Below are positions 25,420 to 33,858 of a stretch of DNA of 64,000 nucleotides, piece after piece. Below the pieces are notes generated by a model. It was given only the letters and a program-made list of their open reading frames with translations, had not been told where the DNA came from and made no database searches. The translations under genes were made by a program, and so were the position numbers. Numbering within the stretch: position 1 is the first letter of the stretch; every line of letters starts with the position of its first letter. Origin of the DNA: Hymenobacter sp. IS2118 (GTDB lineage: Bacteria; Bacteroidota; Bacteroidia; Cytophagales; Hymenobacteraceae); the NCBI RefSeq assembly GCF_000715495.1, contig NZ_JNLX01000182.1:1-64000 (forward strand). The letters are read 5' to 3'.

Positions 25420-26913
25420 TTGGGCATCGTTCAGCGCCAGGGCATCCGCAACACCCTGATTTCTTACGTCGGGCTGGCCATTGGCTTTGCCAATACCATC
25501 CTCATCCTGCCCCGGCTGCTGACGTCGAGCCAGATTGGCCTCACGGCGGGCGTGCTGGTGCCGCTGGCCACCATCGGGGCGCAAATGGCGGCCTTTGGCT
25601 TTGCCAGCGCGGGCATGCGCTACTTCCCGTTCTTCCGCAACCAGGGGCGCAACCACGGCGGGTTTTTTCCGCTGCTGCTGGGGCCGCCGCTGCTGGGGTT
25701 TTGCGTCGTGGCGCTGCTCATGTGGCTCGGTAAGCCGCTGGTGTTGCAATGGTACGCCAAAGGCGACGACGCCGCCCTGCTGGCGGCGCATTACGCGGTG
25801 GCCATTGGCCTGGCCGGCTGCATTATGCTGGGGTCGTTGCAGGATGCCTACCTGAAGTCGCTTTTTCACACCTCTTTCTCCTCTTTCGCCCAGGAAATTC
25901 TGCTGCGCCTGATGCTGGTGGGAGCCGCCGTAGCCTACAGCCAGCACTACATCAGTTTTCACGGCTTTGTGCTGGCCTACACCGGCGCCTACGCGGTGGT
26001 AGCGGTGCTGCTGGCCATTTACCTGGCAGCCATCGGCGAGCTGCACCTGCGGCCCACGCGGGCGGCGCTACGCATCAAACCCTTGGGCGAAATGCTAGGC
26101 TTCGGCGGCTTTATGCTGCTGAGCAATATTTCCGGCACCGTACTGCTCAACATCGACACCCTGTTGGTAGGCACCAAGCTGAGCCTGGCGGCAGCGGGTA
26201 TCTACCTCATTGCCACCAACATCAGCACGGCGCTGGTCCTGCCCTTCCGGGCGCTCTATAAAACTGCTTTTTCGCTCATTGCCGAATATTGGAAAGAAGG
26301 CGACATGGCCAAAATGGCTGATTTCTACCGCCGCAGCACCCGCATCAACACCCTGTTGGGTTGCTATTTAGCCCTGGGCATTGGCCTGAACCTGGACTTC
26401 ATCTACGGGCTGGTGCACCGGCCGGAATACGCGGCGGGGAGCGTGGCCGTGCTGCTGCTACTGGCTGGCCGGCTGGTCGATGGCATCACCGGGGTCAACG
26501 GCATTATTGTGGCCACCTCGCCCCGCTACCGCTTCGATTTGGTCTTCAATATCTCCCTTGCCGCCGCGGTAGTCGGCCTGAACTGGGTACTGATTCCGCG
26601 CATGGGCCTGGCCGGCGCGGCCCTGGCTTACTGCCTGGCCCTGGTCAGCATCAACGTGGCCCGCACCTGGTTTGTGTGGCGCTCCTACGGCCTGCAGCCG
26701 TTCGATGGCCGCATCCTGCGTATCCTGGCCGTGGCAGCGGTAGCCGGCACGACGGCCTGGCTAATGCCCGACACCGCCAATTCCTGGCTCAATCTGCTGC
26801 TGCGCGGCGGCACCCTAACGGTGTTGTACGCGGCCGGGGTTTTGCTCACCCGCACCGCACCAGAGCTCATCAGCCTGATTAAGGCGTTGAAAGCGCGGTG
26901 GAATGGCGCATAA
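25420..26913 (+). CDS. Wzx-type oligosaccharide flippase
   Basis: Polytopic membrane protein of 497 aa from the polysaccharide-biosynthesis/MOP flippase superfamily. It probably turns lipid-linked glycan units across the inner membrane. About 12-14 hydrophobic spans are seen, with the Bacteroidota-type start GIVQRQGIRNTLISYVGLA. The loop GTKLSLAAAGIYLIATN is followed by a second repeat after about residue 250. The start is a TTG at 25420-25422; no ATG fits the conserved N-terminus. The 57-base gap upstream consists of short CACTC-type direct repeats. It is the last gene of the glycan cluster and is followed by a palindrome. Confidence 0.88.
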   Translation: MGIVQRQGIRNTLISYVGLAIGFANTILILPRLLTSSQIGLTAGVLVPLATIGAQMAAFGFASAGMRYFPFFRNQGRNHGGFFPLLLGPPLLGFCVVALLMWLGKPLVLQWYAKGDDAALLAAHYAVAIGLAGCIMLGSLQDAYLKSLFHTSFSSFAQEILLRLMLVGAAVAYSQHYISFHGFVLAYTGAYAVVAVLLAIYLAAIGELHLRPTRAALRIKPLGEMLGFGGFMLLSNISGTVLLNIDTLLVGTKLSLAAAGIYLIATNISTALVLPFRALYKTAFSLIAEYWKEGDMAKMADFYRRSTRINTLLGCYLALGIGLNLDFIYGLVHRPEYAAGSVAVLLLLAGRLVDGITGVNGIIVATSPRYRFDLVFNISLAAAVVGLNWVLIPRMGLAGAALAYCLALVSINVARTWFVWRSYGLQPFDGRILRILAVAAVAGTTAWLMPDTANSWLNLLLRGGTLTVLYAAGVLLTRTAPELISLIKALKARWNGA

Positions 26914-26917
26914 CAGG

Positions 26918-26947
26918 TGTAGGAACGCGCCAAGGCGCGTTCCTACA
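26918..26947. repeat. Perfect 30-base palindrome after the flippase gene
   Basis: TGTAGGAACGCGCC (26918-26931) and its reverse complement (26934-26947) separated by two bases. The core GAACGCGCCAAGGCGCGTTC recurs exactly at 38010-38029. It could serve as a transcription end for the glycan cluster, although no T run follows. Confidence 0.9.
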
Positions 26948-27001
26948 AAACATGACGCAGTGGGTTGGCACGCAACAGTACCTGTCTATCCGCACCAGAA
27001 C

Positions 27002-28054
27002 CTAACAGCAGCTGCCGCCGGCCGCTTCGCCCGTGGCCTTGGCTGAGGCCGGCACCGGGCCGCAATCGAAGAGACCGAAGTGCTGGCTTTGGTCACCTAC
27101 TACGTTGAAAAAGGTGGCGTAACGGGTGTCGCGCAGCATAGCGGCGGTGTTGCCGCACACCAGCACGGGCCGGCCGGTTTCAAAAGTATGGTGGTCGTCG
27201 AGCACGAATTGGGTGGGCTGGCCGGGCACGGTGCCCAGGTAAGTGGCCACCTGGCCGTGGTCCTCACACCGGTCCTCCAGGTCGAGTTTGAAAGCCCGTA
27301 CTGTTAAGGAATAGAAACCAATATTGCCGACTTTGGCTTCGATTTCGGGGTTGTTGATGGTGAGGCGGCGGCTGGCAAACAGGCGGTAGTCGTGCACGCC
27401 CAGGCCCGTTAGCAGACGCCGAAAGTCCTCCGTATACAGGGCACCGCTCAGGCATTCGCCGTACAGAATAGGGTCCTGGCGCAGCGCTTCGGGCACGCGC
27501 CGGTCGGCAAAAACATCGGCGATAAAAAGCTCCCCGCCCGGCTTCAGCACCCGGAAAATCTCGCGGTAGGTGGCCTCCTTGTCGGTACTCAGGTTAAGCA
27601 CGCAGTTGCTCACCACCACGTCCACGCTGTTGTCGGGCAGGCCGGCGGCGTGCAAATCCTCGATGTAGCCGTGGCGAAACTCCACGTTGGGCTGCGCAAA
27701 GCCAAACTTTTCGGTATGGAAACCGATGTTGCGTCGCGCCACGTCAAGTTGCTCCTCGGTCATATCCACGCCAATTACGCGGCCGGCTTCGCCCACCAGC
27801 TTAGAGAGCAGGAAGGCGTCGCGGCCCGAGCCGCTGCCCAAATCCAGCACTGTACAGCCCGCAATGGCTTCGGGAATGCACACGCCGCAGCCGTAGTATT
27901 TATCCAGAACCTCGGGCGCGAGCTGGGCCAGAATGCGGCGGTGCGCCAGCGGCACATCGTCGGTGCAGCAGGCGTTGGTGAGCAAGTCCTGGCTGGTTTG
28001 CAGCTGGATGCCGTAGTATTCCTGTACCTGGGCGTGGGTGTCGGTGGTGGGCAT
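27002..28054 (-). CDS. arsM: Arsenite S-adenosylmethionine methyltransferase ArsM
   Basis: Methylates arsenite to volatile or less retained methylarsenicals using SAM. Length is 350 aa. The SAM motif VLDLGSGSGRDA lies at 69-80. The As(III)-binding cysteines of the family are present: Cys29/Cys30 in TNACC, Cys56 and Cys59 in YYGCGVC, Cys151 in VSNCVLNLS and Cys201 in GECLSGALY. The C-terminal 80 residues form an extra domain that ends in GGSCC, giving a further cysteine pair. No arsR, arsC or efflux gene is adjacent, so it is an isolated resistance gene. Confidence 0.92.
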   Translation of the reverse strand: MPTTDTHAQVQEYYGIQLQTSQDLLTNACCTDDVPLAHRRILAQLAPEVLDKYYGCGVCIPEAIAGCTVLDLGSGSGRDAFLLSKLVGEAGRVIGVDMTEEQLDVARRNIGFHTEKFGFAQPNVEFRHGYIEDLHAAGLPDNSVDVVVSNCVLNLSTDKEATYREIFRVLKPGGELFIADVFADRRVPEALRQDPILYGECLSGALYTEDFRRLLTGLGVHDYRLFASRRLTINNPEIEAKVGNIGFYSLTVRAFKLDLEDRCEDHGQVATYLGTVPGQPTQFVLDDHHTFETGRPVLVCGNTAAMLRDTRYATFFNVVGDQSQHFGLFDCGPVPASAKATGEAAGGSCC

Positions 28055-28142
28055 AAAAATAAGATTAGAAGCGGTACTGGTAACCGGTTAGTCCAGAGGT
28101 GTTCAACGTCGAGAAAGCAAATGCAGCGGTCACCGACCTCCG

Positions 28143-28481
28143 CTAATCGTCCTCATAATCCAGGCCCATGCAGGCATTGAGGGCCTGCAGCAGTTCGCTG
28201 GCAGCGTGCTGCTGGCCGGCTGAGCGGGCCACTTTCAGGCCGGTGCGGTAAACTTTTTCGGCTTCATCCGGCTTATTGAACTGCTCAAGCAGCTTGCCGG
28301 CGTGGTAGTAGGTGCCCACGTAGTCAGGGTGTTCGGTCAATAGTTTCTGATAATATTCCCAGGCGCGTTCCGGCTCCTGCGCCCGGTATTCGGTTGCCAG
28401 GGCGTAGATGGTGAAGGCGTCGGTCGGGTCATCTGCATAGAAAGCCAATAGCTGCTGCAAACGGGTGGGCGGGGTATTCAT
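28143..28481 (-). CDS. Small tetratricopeptide-repeat protein
   Basis: A 112-aa soluble protein made of about two to three TPR helices: DAFTIYALATEYRAQ, AWEYYQKLLTEHPDYVGTYY and ALEQ-like KPDEAEKVYRTGLKVA show the W/LGY/A/P pattern of the repeat. TPR proteins are scaffolds, and no partner can be named. It lies 88 bases upstream of arsM on the same strand. The C-terminus is acidic (GLDYEDD). Confidence 0.78.
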   Translation of the reverse strand: MNTPPTRLQQLLAFYADDPTDAFTIYALATEYRAQEPERAWEYYQKLLTEHPDYVGTYYHAGKLLEQFNKPDEAEKVYRTGLKVARSAGQQHAASELLQALNACMGLDYEDD

Positions 28482-28499
28482 TAGGGCGAGAGTTTTGGT

Positions 28500-28507
28500 T
28501 ACCTTTG
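28500..28507 (+). promoter_or_regulatory. Candidate promoter of the etf genes
   Basis: TACCTTTG on the plus strand, 127 bases before etfB, between the divergent TPR and etfB genes. It would leave an untranslated leader of about 120 bases in which no riboswitch is recognised. Confidence 0.4.
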
Positions 28508-28634
28508 GGGCAAAATTGCGGCTTTTCCGGCGTAACTCCCTTGTTGCCGTTTGCTGCCGAAAGCCGGTATTTCCCTATAGGTTGTTATGCATGCAGCCTT
28601 TTTCTGTGTTTTAGACCACCCAAACCCCGTTTAG

Positions 28635-29372
28635 ATGAAGTTTCTGGTTTGTATTTCCAACGTGCCCGACACGACCACCAAAATCACCTTCACGCCCGAT
28701 AACAAGGAGTTCAACAAGGCCGGTGTGCAATTCGTGATTAACCCCTGGGATGAGTACGCCCTCACCCGCGCCATCGAGCTGAAAGAGGCCTCGGGCGGCA
28801 CCGTTACGGTGCTCAACGTGGGCGAAGCCGACACCGAGCCCAACATCCGCAAGGCCCTGGCCATTGGCGCCGACGACGCCATCCGCGTAAACGCCGCGCC
28901 CAAAGACGCCTTTTTCGTGGCCGAGCAGATTGCTGCCGTAGCCAAGGAAGGCGCCTACGACGTGATTTTGATGGGCAAGGAAAGCATCGACTACAATGGC
29001 TTTCAGGTGCACGGCATGGTGGGCGAAATGCTGGGCATTCCCACCGTGGCCCCGGCCATGAAGCTCGACCTGAGTGGCAGCACCGCCACCCTGGAGCGCG
29101 AAATCGAAGGCGGCAAGGAGATTGTGACCGTGAACGCCCCGTTCGTAGCCTCCTGCCAGCAGCCCATGTGCGAGCCCCGCATTCCCAACATGCGCGGCAT
29201 TATGACGGCCCGCACCAAGCCCCTGAAAGTAGTTGAAGCCGTAGGCGGAGCGCCCCGCACGCAGGTTACCGAGTTTGCCTTGCCCCCCAAAAAAGAGGGC
29301 GTAAAGCTGATTCCCGCCGAAACCGCCGGCGACCTCATCAAGCTCCTGCGCAACGAAGCCAAAGTCATTTAG
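28635..29372 (+). CDS. etfB: Electron transfer flavoprotein beta subunit
   Basis: The beta subunit (245 aa) of the heterodimeric electron carrier that takes electrons from acyl-CoA and other flavin dehydrogenases. It starts MKFLVCISNVPDTTTKI, and carries the AMP-binding region around VGEADTEPNIRKALAIGADDAI and the conserved DVILMGKESIDYNGFQVHG segment. CEPRIPNMRGIMTARTKPL is the family signature near residues 177-196. It is followed by etfA after an AT-rich repeat of about 180 bases. Confidence 0.95.
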   Translation: MKFLVCISNVPDTTTKITFTPDNKEFNKAGVQFVINPWDEYALTRAIELKEASGGTVTVLNVGEADTEPNIRKALAIGADDAIRVNAAPKDAFFVAEQIAAVAKEGAYDVILMGKESIDYNGFQVHGMVGEMLGIPTVAPAMKLDLSGSTATLEREIEGGKEIVTVNAPFVASCQQPMCEPRIPNMRGIMTARTKPLKVVEAVGGAPRTQVTEFALPPKKEGVKLIPAETAGDLIKLLRNEAKVI

Positions 29373-29374
29373 TG

Positions 29375-29548
29375 TTAATTAATAATTAGTAATTAAGAAT
29401 TATCAATTGCGATAAGTTCTGGCAAATCATTCGCCAGAACATATTTCAGTCTTTAATTCTTAAATGCCGATTATTAATTCAGCAGTTAGGAATCAGCACA
29501 AGCTTCGTGCGATAATTCTTAATTACTAATTTCTAATTACTAATTACA
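29375..29548. repeat. AT-rich inverted repeat between etfB and etfA
   Basis: Outer arms at 29375-29405 and 29511-29547 share TAATTAGTAATTAAGAATTATC as reverse complements in part. Inside lies a second perfect hairpin, GTTCTGGC with GCCAGAAC, at about 29416-29440. It makes up nearly the whole gap inside what should be one operon, so it would be in the mRNA as stacked hairpins. Confidence 0.75.
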
Positions 29549-29553
29549 AAACC

Positions 29554-30531
29554 ATGTCTGTATTAATTGTAGTTGAGTGCGCCGAGGGCGAAGTGAAGAA
29601 GTCTTCGCTGGAAGTTGCTTCGTATGGCGCCGAAGTGGCGGCCATGCTGGGCACCACGGCCACGGCCATTGCCGTGGGCGAAGTCACGGAGGCCAATCTG
29701 GCCACGCTGGGCGAGCAGGGCATCACCAAAGTGCTCCATGATGCCGAGCCGCGCCTGAAGGATTTCGTCAACAATGCCTATACCAAGCTTATCGCCACGG
29801 CGGCCGAGCAGGAACAGGCTAAAATCATCATTCTGGCCAATTCCAACATTGGTGCGGCCGTGGGCTCGCGCCTGTCGGTGCGGCTGAAAGCCAGCCTGGC
29901 CACCAACGTGGTGGAGCTGCCCAAGCTCAACGGCGACCAGTTTGTGGTGCGGCGCGGGGCTTTCTCCGGCAAGGCGTTTTCGGACGTGGTGCTGAGCGGC
30001 GACCGCAAAATCATTGCCGTTAAAAAGAACTCGACCGAAGCCAAGCACGAAGCCGGCAAAACGGCCGAAGTGGCCAGCTTCTCGGCCCAGCTTTCAGACG
30101 CCGACTTTGCCGACGCTCCTTCCCAGGTTATCATGCAGGACCAGGCCGGCGGCATTCTGCTGCCCGAGGCCGACCGCGTGGTTTCCGGCGGCCGCGGCAT
30201 GAAAGGCCCCGAAAACTGGAACCTGATTGAGGACCTGGCCAAAGCCCTGGGCGCGGCTACGGCCTGCTCCAAGCCGGTTTCGGACGTAGACTGGCGCCCT
30301 CACCACGAGCACGTGGGCCAAACCGGCATCACGGTTTCGCCGAACCTGTACATTGCCTGCGGTATTTCGGGCGCTATTCAGCACCTGGCCGGCGTGAACA
30401 GCAGCAAGGTGATTGTGGTCATCAACAAAGACCCCGAAGCACCTTTCTTCAAAGCCGCGGATTATGGCATCGTGGGCGACGTTTTTGACGTGCTGCCCAA
30501 GCTCACCGCTGCCGTAAAGGCGCTGGGTTAA
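29554..30531 (+). CDS. etfA: Electron transfer flavoprotein alpha subunit
   Basis: The FAD-carrying alpha subunit of ETF, 325 aa. The N-terminal domain contains EVASYGAEVAAMLG. The C-terminal FAD domain carries VVSGGRGMKGPENW near 206-219, QTGITVSPNLYIACGISGA around 279-297 with the SGAIQH flavin loop, and VVINKDPEAPFF close to the end. With EtfB it forms the soluble carrier that passes electrons to ETF-quinone oxidoreductase, which is not in this window. Confidence 0.95.
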   Translation: MSVLIVVECAEGEVKKSSLEVASYGAEVAAMLGTTATAIAVGEVTEANLATLGEQGITKVLHDAEPRLKDFVNNAYTKLIATAAEQEQAKIIILANSNIGAAVGSRLSVRLKASLATNVVELPKLNGDQFVVRRGAFSGKAFSDVVLSGDRKIIAVKKNSTEAKHEAGKTAEVASFSAQLSDADFADAPSQVIMQDQAGGILLPEADRVVSGGRGMKGPENWNLIEDLAKALGAATACSKPVSDVDWRPHHEHVGQTGITVSPNLYIACGISGAIQHLAGVNSSKVIVVINKDPEAPFFKAADYGIVGDVFDVLPKLTAAVKALG

Positions 30532-30545
30532 GTTTTTTTTTGATT

Positions 30546-30604
30546 ATTTGGGGACTTGGACGCTTGGATTTCGTAAGAAACCCAAGCGCCCAAGTCCCCA
30601 AATT
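30546..30604. terminator. Long hairpin after etfA
   Basis: Left arm from 30546 (ATTTGGGGACTTGGACGCTT) pairs almost perfectly with 30576-30604, followed by TTCTTTTTC on the plus strand. A T run also precedes it on the plus strand. It probably ends the etf transcript. Confidence 0.65.
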
Positions 30605-30738
30605 CTTTTTCGGCGCGGCACGGCGGGCGCCATTGTGGCGGCAGATGGCCGGACTTTTCTTTATTTGCACGTCCATCCAGCTTCTCCCCGGCGCCGTACT
30701 TGTTTTCTAAGTTCCCAAGACCCCACTTCCCCAGTCCC

Positions 30739-31368
30739 TTGAAAAAAATCCAGCTTGAAATCCTGGGCCTTTCGTCCAGCCAGTCGCAGTCTGGCTCCTT
30801 TGCGCTGATTTTGGGCGAGCAAGGTGGCAACCGCCGCCTGCCCATCATCATCGGCATGTTCGAGGCGCAAAGCATCGCCATTCAAATCGAAAAAATCAGT
30901 CCCAACCGTCCGCTCACCCACGACTTGTTCAAATCATTTGCCGAGCACGTGCATGTGGTAATTCTGGAAGTAGTGATTTCTGATTTGAAGGAGGGCGTAT
31001 TTTATTCGCGCATTGTGTGCTCCGACGGGGCCACCACGTTCGATATCGACGCCCGCCCCTCCGACGCCATTGCCATCGGCCTGCGTTTCGGCGTGCCCAT
31101 CTTCACTGTTGAAACCGTGCTCAGCGAGGCGGGCATCATCCTCTCGGACCTCGACGAGGGCGAAAGCGACCCGGACGACGAAGACGAGGACGAGGATGAC
31201 ATCGATACGGACACGCCCCGACCCAGCAAGTCGCAGCCCGAGCCGCGCGACCCCAGCGGGCAGGTTTCGTTGGACGAGCTAACCAAAATGCTGGCCCAGG
31301 CCCTCGAAAAAGAGGACTATGAAAAAGCCGCTAAAATCCGCGACGAGCTGAACAAACGCAACGGCTAA
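30739..31368 (+). CDS. Bifunctional nuclease (DUF151) domain protein with UVR motif
   Basis: A 209-aa protein starting at a TTG (30739-30741, MKKIQLEILGLSSSQSQS), which fits the family start better than the ATG at 30700. Residues 1-130 form the bifunctional nuclease/DUF151 domain: GSFALILGE, RLPIIIGMFEAQSIA and ARPSDAIAIGLRFGVPIF. A linker of about 40 residues is almost wholly acidic (ESDPDDEDEDEDDID). The C-terminal 40 residues form a UVR coiled pair (LTKMLAQALEKEDYEKAAKI), the element by which UvrB and related proteins bind partners. The role is not established; stress or DNA-related functions are suggested for relatives. A terminator follows. Confidence 0.86.
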   Translation: MKKIQLEILGLSSSQSQSGSFALILGEQGGNRRLPIIIGMFEAQSIAIQIEKISPNRPLTHDLFKSFAEHVHVVILEVVISDLKEGVFYSRIVCSDGATTFDIDARPSDAIAIGLRFGVPIFTVETVLSEAGIILSDLDEGESDPDDEDEDEDDIDTDTPRPSKSQPEPRDPSGQVSLDELTKMLAQALEKEDYEKAAKIRDELNKRNG

Positions 31369-31440
31369 TCACGGATTTAGCTGGGCTCGGCTAATTTCAC
31401 GAGTTATCAGTTGGCGGCTCTTTGGGCTGTTGAAACATCG

Positions 31441-31471
31441 AAGCGCCCCGGCTGAATTGGCCGGGGCGCTT
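31441..31471 (+). terminator. Terminator after the DUF151/UVR gene
   Basis: A 12-bp stem, AAGCGCCCCGGC (31441-31452) with GCCGGGGCGCTT (31460-31471), followed by TTTCTTTG. It overlaps the upstream ATG at 31430 of the next frame, which argues for the later start of that gene. Confidence 0.82.
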
Positions 31472-31483
31472 TTCTTTGCGGGC

Positions 31484-32020
31484 ATGAACGCCCCCGACGA
31501 GTCCCTCAGCTACCCCATTGGCCACGCACAGCTCCCCGATGGCCCCCTCACTCCTGCCGAACGCACGGCGTTGATTCTACAGCTAGCCGAGCTGCCCGCG
31601 CAGCTGCTGGCCACGGCCAAAGCAGTGGGCGGCGAGGGCCTGGAACGCCCGTACCGGCCCGGCGGCTGGAACGGCCGGCAGGTAATTCACCACGTAGCCG
31701 ACTCGCACATGAACTGCTACTTCCGCTTTCGGCTGGCCCTGACGGAGGAAAACCCCACCGTGCGGCCCTACGACGAGCAAGCCTGGGCCGAGCTGCCCGA
31801 TGTGGCCGCCACGCCCATCACGGTGTCGCTGGCGCTGCTGGAGGCCCTACACACGCGGTGGGTCACGCTGCTGCACCACCTAAGCCCAGCGCAGTGGCAG
31901 CGCACGTTTTACCACCCCGGTACCCGGCGCGATTTTACGTTGGACCAGGCGCTGGTTCAGTATGCCTGGCACGGCCAACACCATCTGGCCCATTTAAAAT
32001 TGCTGCTGCCAGCTGAATAG
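31484..32020 (+). CDS. DinB/YfiT-family putative metal-dependent thiol transferase
   Basis: A 178-aa four-helix-bundle protein of the DinB superfamily, closest in layout to YfiT, the putative bacillithiol transferase group. The metal-binding histidines are visible in VIHHVADSHMN (near residue 70) and YAWHGQHHLAHL (near 165). The N-terminal YPIGHAQLPDGPLTPAER and LERPYRPGGWNGRQV are family-typical. The start chosen is the ATG at 31484, because the one at 31430 lies inside the preceding terminator. It probably detoxifies electrophiles by thiol conjugation, or acts as a related hydrolase. Confidence 0.82.
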   Translation: MNAPDESLSYPIGHAQLPDGPLTPAERTALILQLAELPAQLLATAKAVGGEGLERPYRPGGWNGRQVIHHVADSHMNCYFRFRLALTEENPTVRPYDEQAWAELPDVAATPITVSLALLEALHTRWVTLLHHLSPAQWQRTFYHPGTRRDFTLDQALVQYAWHGQHHLAHLKLLLPAE

Positions 32021-32132
32021 ATTCGGGGTCGAAAATTAATAAATATCCGCTGCGGGGCGGTTTCGGGGCATTTTGGGCTTTACTTGCGGCTTCCGCTTCA
32101 GCAGGCCCGGCTTGCGCTTATTGCAGTGAATT

Positions 32133-33191
32133 ATGCCCCCGAAAAAGCACCAAACCTCCATCAAGGACCTCGCCCAACAGCTGAACCTATCGATTTCGAC
32201 GGTTTCGCGGGCATTGGCAGACCACCGCGACATCAGCGAAGCCACCAAGCAGCGGGTGCGCCAGCTGGCCCAGGAGCTGAGTTTCCGTCCCAACCAGCTG
32301 GCCGCGGCCCTGCGCAAAGGCCACAGCAAAAACCTGGGCGTAATTGTGCCGCACATCAAGGGCTATTTTTTTCCGGCCGTACTCAACGGCATCGAGAAAG
32401 TGGCCACCCGCGAAGGCTTCAACGTGATGATGTGCCAGTCGAACGAGGACCTGCGGCGTGAAAAACGCAATATCGAAACCCTTCTCGACGCGCAGGTAGA
32501 AGGCATTCTCATGTCGGTTTCTGCCACCACGCACCCCGAAACCGAGCATTTTGAGCAGGTGCGGCGGCAGGGAATTCCCCTGGTTTTTTTCGACCGTGTG
32601 CCCGAGCTGCCGCAGAGCATGGCCGTGGTGCTCGATGACTTTCAGGGCGCTTACCAGGCCGTGTCGCACCTCATTGCGCAGGGCTGCACCCGCATTGCAC
32701 ACCTCGCCGGCCCCCAGCATCTCAACACCAGCCGCAACCGCTGCCTGGGCTACCTGGAGGCCCTGCGCGCCCACGGCATCACGCACGAAGAACAGTGGCT
32801 ATACTCGCTGCCCACGCTAACCCACGAGGCCGGCCGCTTGGGCATGCAGCATCTGCTCGACGCCGCCCCGCAGCTCGACGGGCTATTTGCGGCCTATGCC
32901 ATTCCGACGGTAGGCGCGCTGGAAGTACTGCGCGAGCAGGGGCGCCGCGTGCCGCAGGACCTAGCCCTGGCCTGCTTCAGCAACGAGCCCTTCACGGCCA
33001 TGACCCAGCCCCAGCTCACGGTAATTGACCAGCGGGCCGAGCAGATGGGCGAAACTGCCGTTCGGCTTTTCCTGCAGCTACTGAAGCGGGGCCCGGTGTA
33101 CGCCCCGCCTCACCTCGTGCTGAAGCCAGAATTAATCATTCGCAACTCCTCGCTGCACCGCTCGCAGGAAAGTCCCGTTGCCGGACGCTAG
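32133..33191 (+). CDS. LacI-family transcriptional regulator
   Basis: A 352-aa repressor-type regulator. The N-terminal helix-turn-helix reads TSIKDLAQQLNLSISTVSRAL (residues 8-28 region), with the hinge helix at SFRPNQLAAALRKG. The periplasmic-binding-type sensor domain starts at about residue 62 (LGVIVPHIKGYFFPAVLNGI) and keeps PLVFFDRVPE and ATKIAHLAG-like TRIAHLAGPQ. The ligand is probably a sugar but cannot be named. No sugar-uptake operon is adjacent; the next gene is a cupin that may belong to sugar metabolism. Confidence 0.92.
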   Translation: MPPKKHQTSIKDLAQQLNLSISTVSRALADHRDISEATKQRVRQLAQELSFRPNQLAAALRKGHSKNLGVIVPHIKGYFFPAVLNGIEKVATREGFNVMMCQSNEDLRREKRNIETLLDAQVEGILMSVSATTHPETEHFEQVRRQGIPLVFFDRVPELPQSMAVVLDDFQGAYQAVSHLIAQGCTRIAHLAGPQHLNTSRNRCLGYLEALRAHGITHEEQWLYSLPTLTHEAGRLGMQHLLDAAPQLDGLFAAYAIPTVGALEVLREQGRRVPQDLALACFSNEPFTAMTQPQLTVIDQRAEQMGETAVRLFLQLLKRGPVYAPPHLVLKPELIIRNSSLHRSQESPVAGR

Positions 33192-33261
33192 CCCGCAGCC
33201 GGGGGCAGCGGCACGCCATTTCAGCTATATTCCGCCGTTTTTTCCGCTTTATCCTATTCCT

Positions 33262-33765
33262 ATGAAACCGGCATTGACAAAGGAGGCATTGTTTGAAGAA
33301 ACAGCGCACCAGTTAACCAAACAGGGTTTTATCATCCGGCAACAGGACCAAAGTCGGCCTTGGGGTGGTTTTTTCGTCCTCGATGAGGCACAGGCCCAGC
33401 AATTTGCCAACCTTTATTTTGATGGAATTTTAATTGAGGAGCTGCGGATTTCCGGCAAGCTCAGCCCCAAGGTATTGCTGGTGGCGCCGCAGCAGCGGCT
33501 TTCGTGGCAGTACCACCACCGCCGGGCCGAAATCTGGAAAGTGGTGCACGGCCCCGTGGGCGTGGTAACCAGCCCCTGCGATGCCGAAGGAGAACTCAAA
33601 ACCCATTTGCCAGGTCACACCATCAAAATTCAGCAAGGTGAGCGCCACCGGCTGGTGGGGCTCGAAGACTGGGCCGTGCTGGCCGAAATCTGGCAGCACA
33701 CCGATGCTGAGAATCCCTCCAACGAAGAAGACATTGTGCGGGTGCAGGACGATTTTGGCCGGTAG
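33262..33765 (+). CDS. Cupin protein, type II mannose-6-phosphate isomerase-like
   Basis: A 167-aa single cupin domain protein. The start is the ATG at 33262 (MKPALTKEALFEETAHQL). Metal-binding motifs: LSWQYHHRRAEIWKVVHG (His, His, Glu of cupin motif 1) and IQQGERHRLVG (His of motif 2). The sequence matches small proteins annotated as phosphoheptose or mannose-6-phosphate isomerase-like, though isomerase activity is not shown. It follows the LacI regulator by 70 bases in the same direction and may be a target or a cotranscript. Confidence 0.78.
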   Translation: MKPALTKEALFEETAHQLTKQGFIIRQQDQSRPWGGFFVLDEAQAQQFANLYFDGILIEELRISGKLSPKVLLVAPQQRLSWQYHHRRAEIWKVVHGPVGVVTSPCDAEGELKTHLPGHTIKIQQGERHRLVGLEDWAVLAEIWQHTDAENPSNEEDIVRVQDDFGR

Positions 33766-33858
33766 TTTTTAAGCCGTTAGCTTCTTGCTAATGAATGCTG
33801 CGCCTAGCTGATAATTCACGCAGCGCGACAGATTAATGATGAGCTAACAGCTAGCAAC

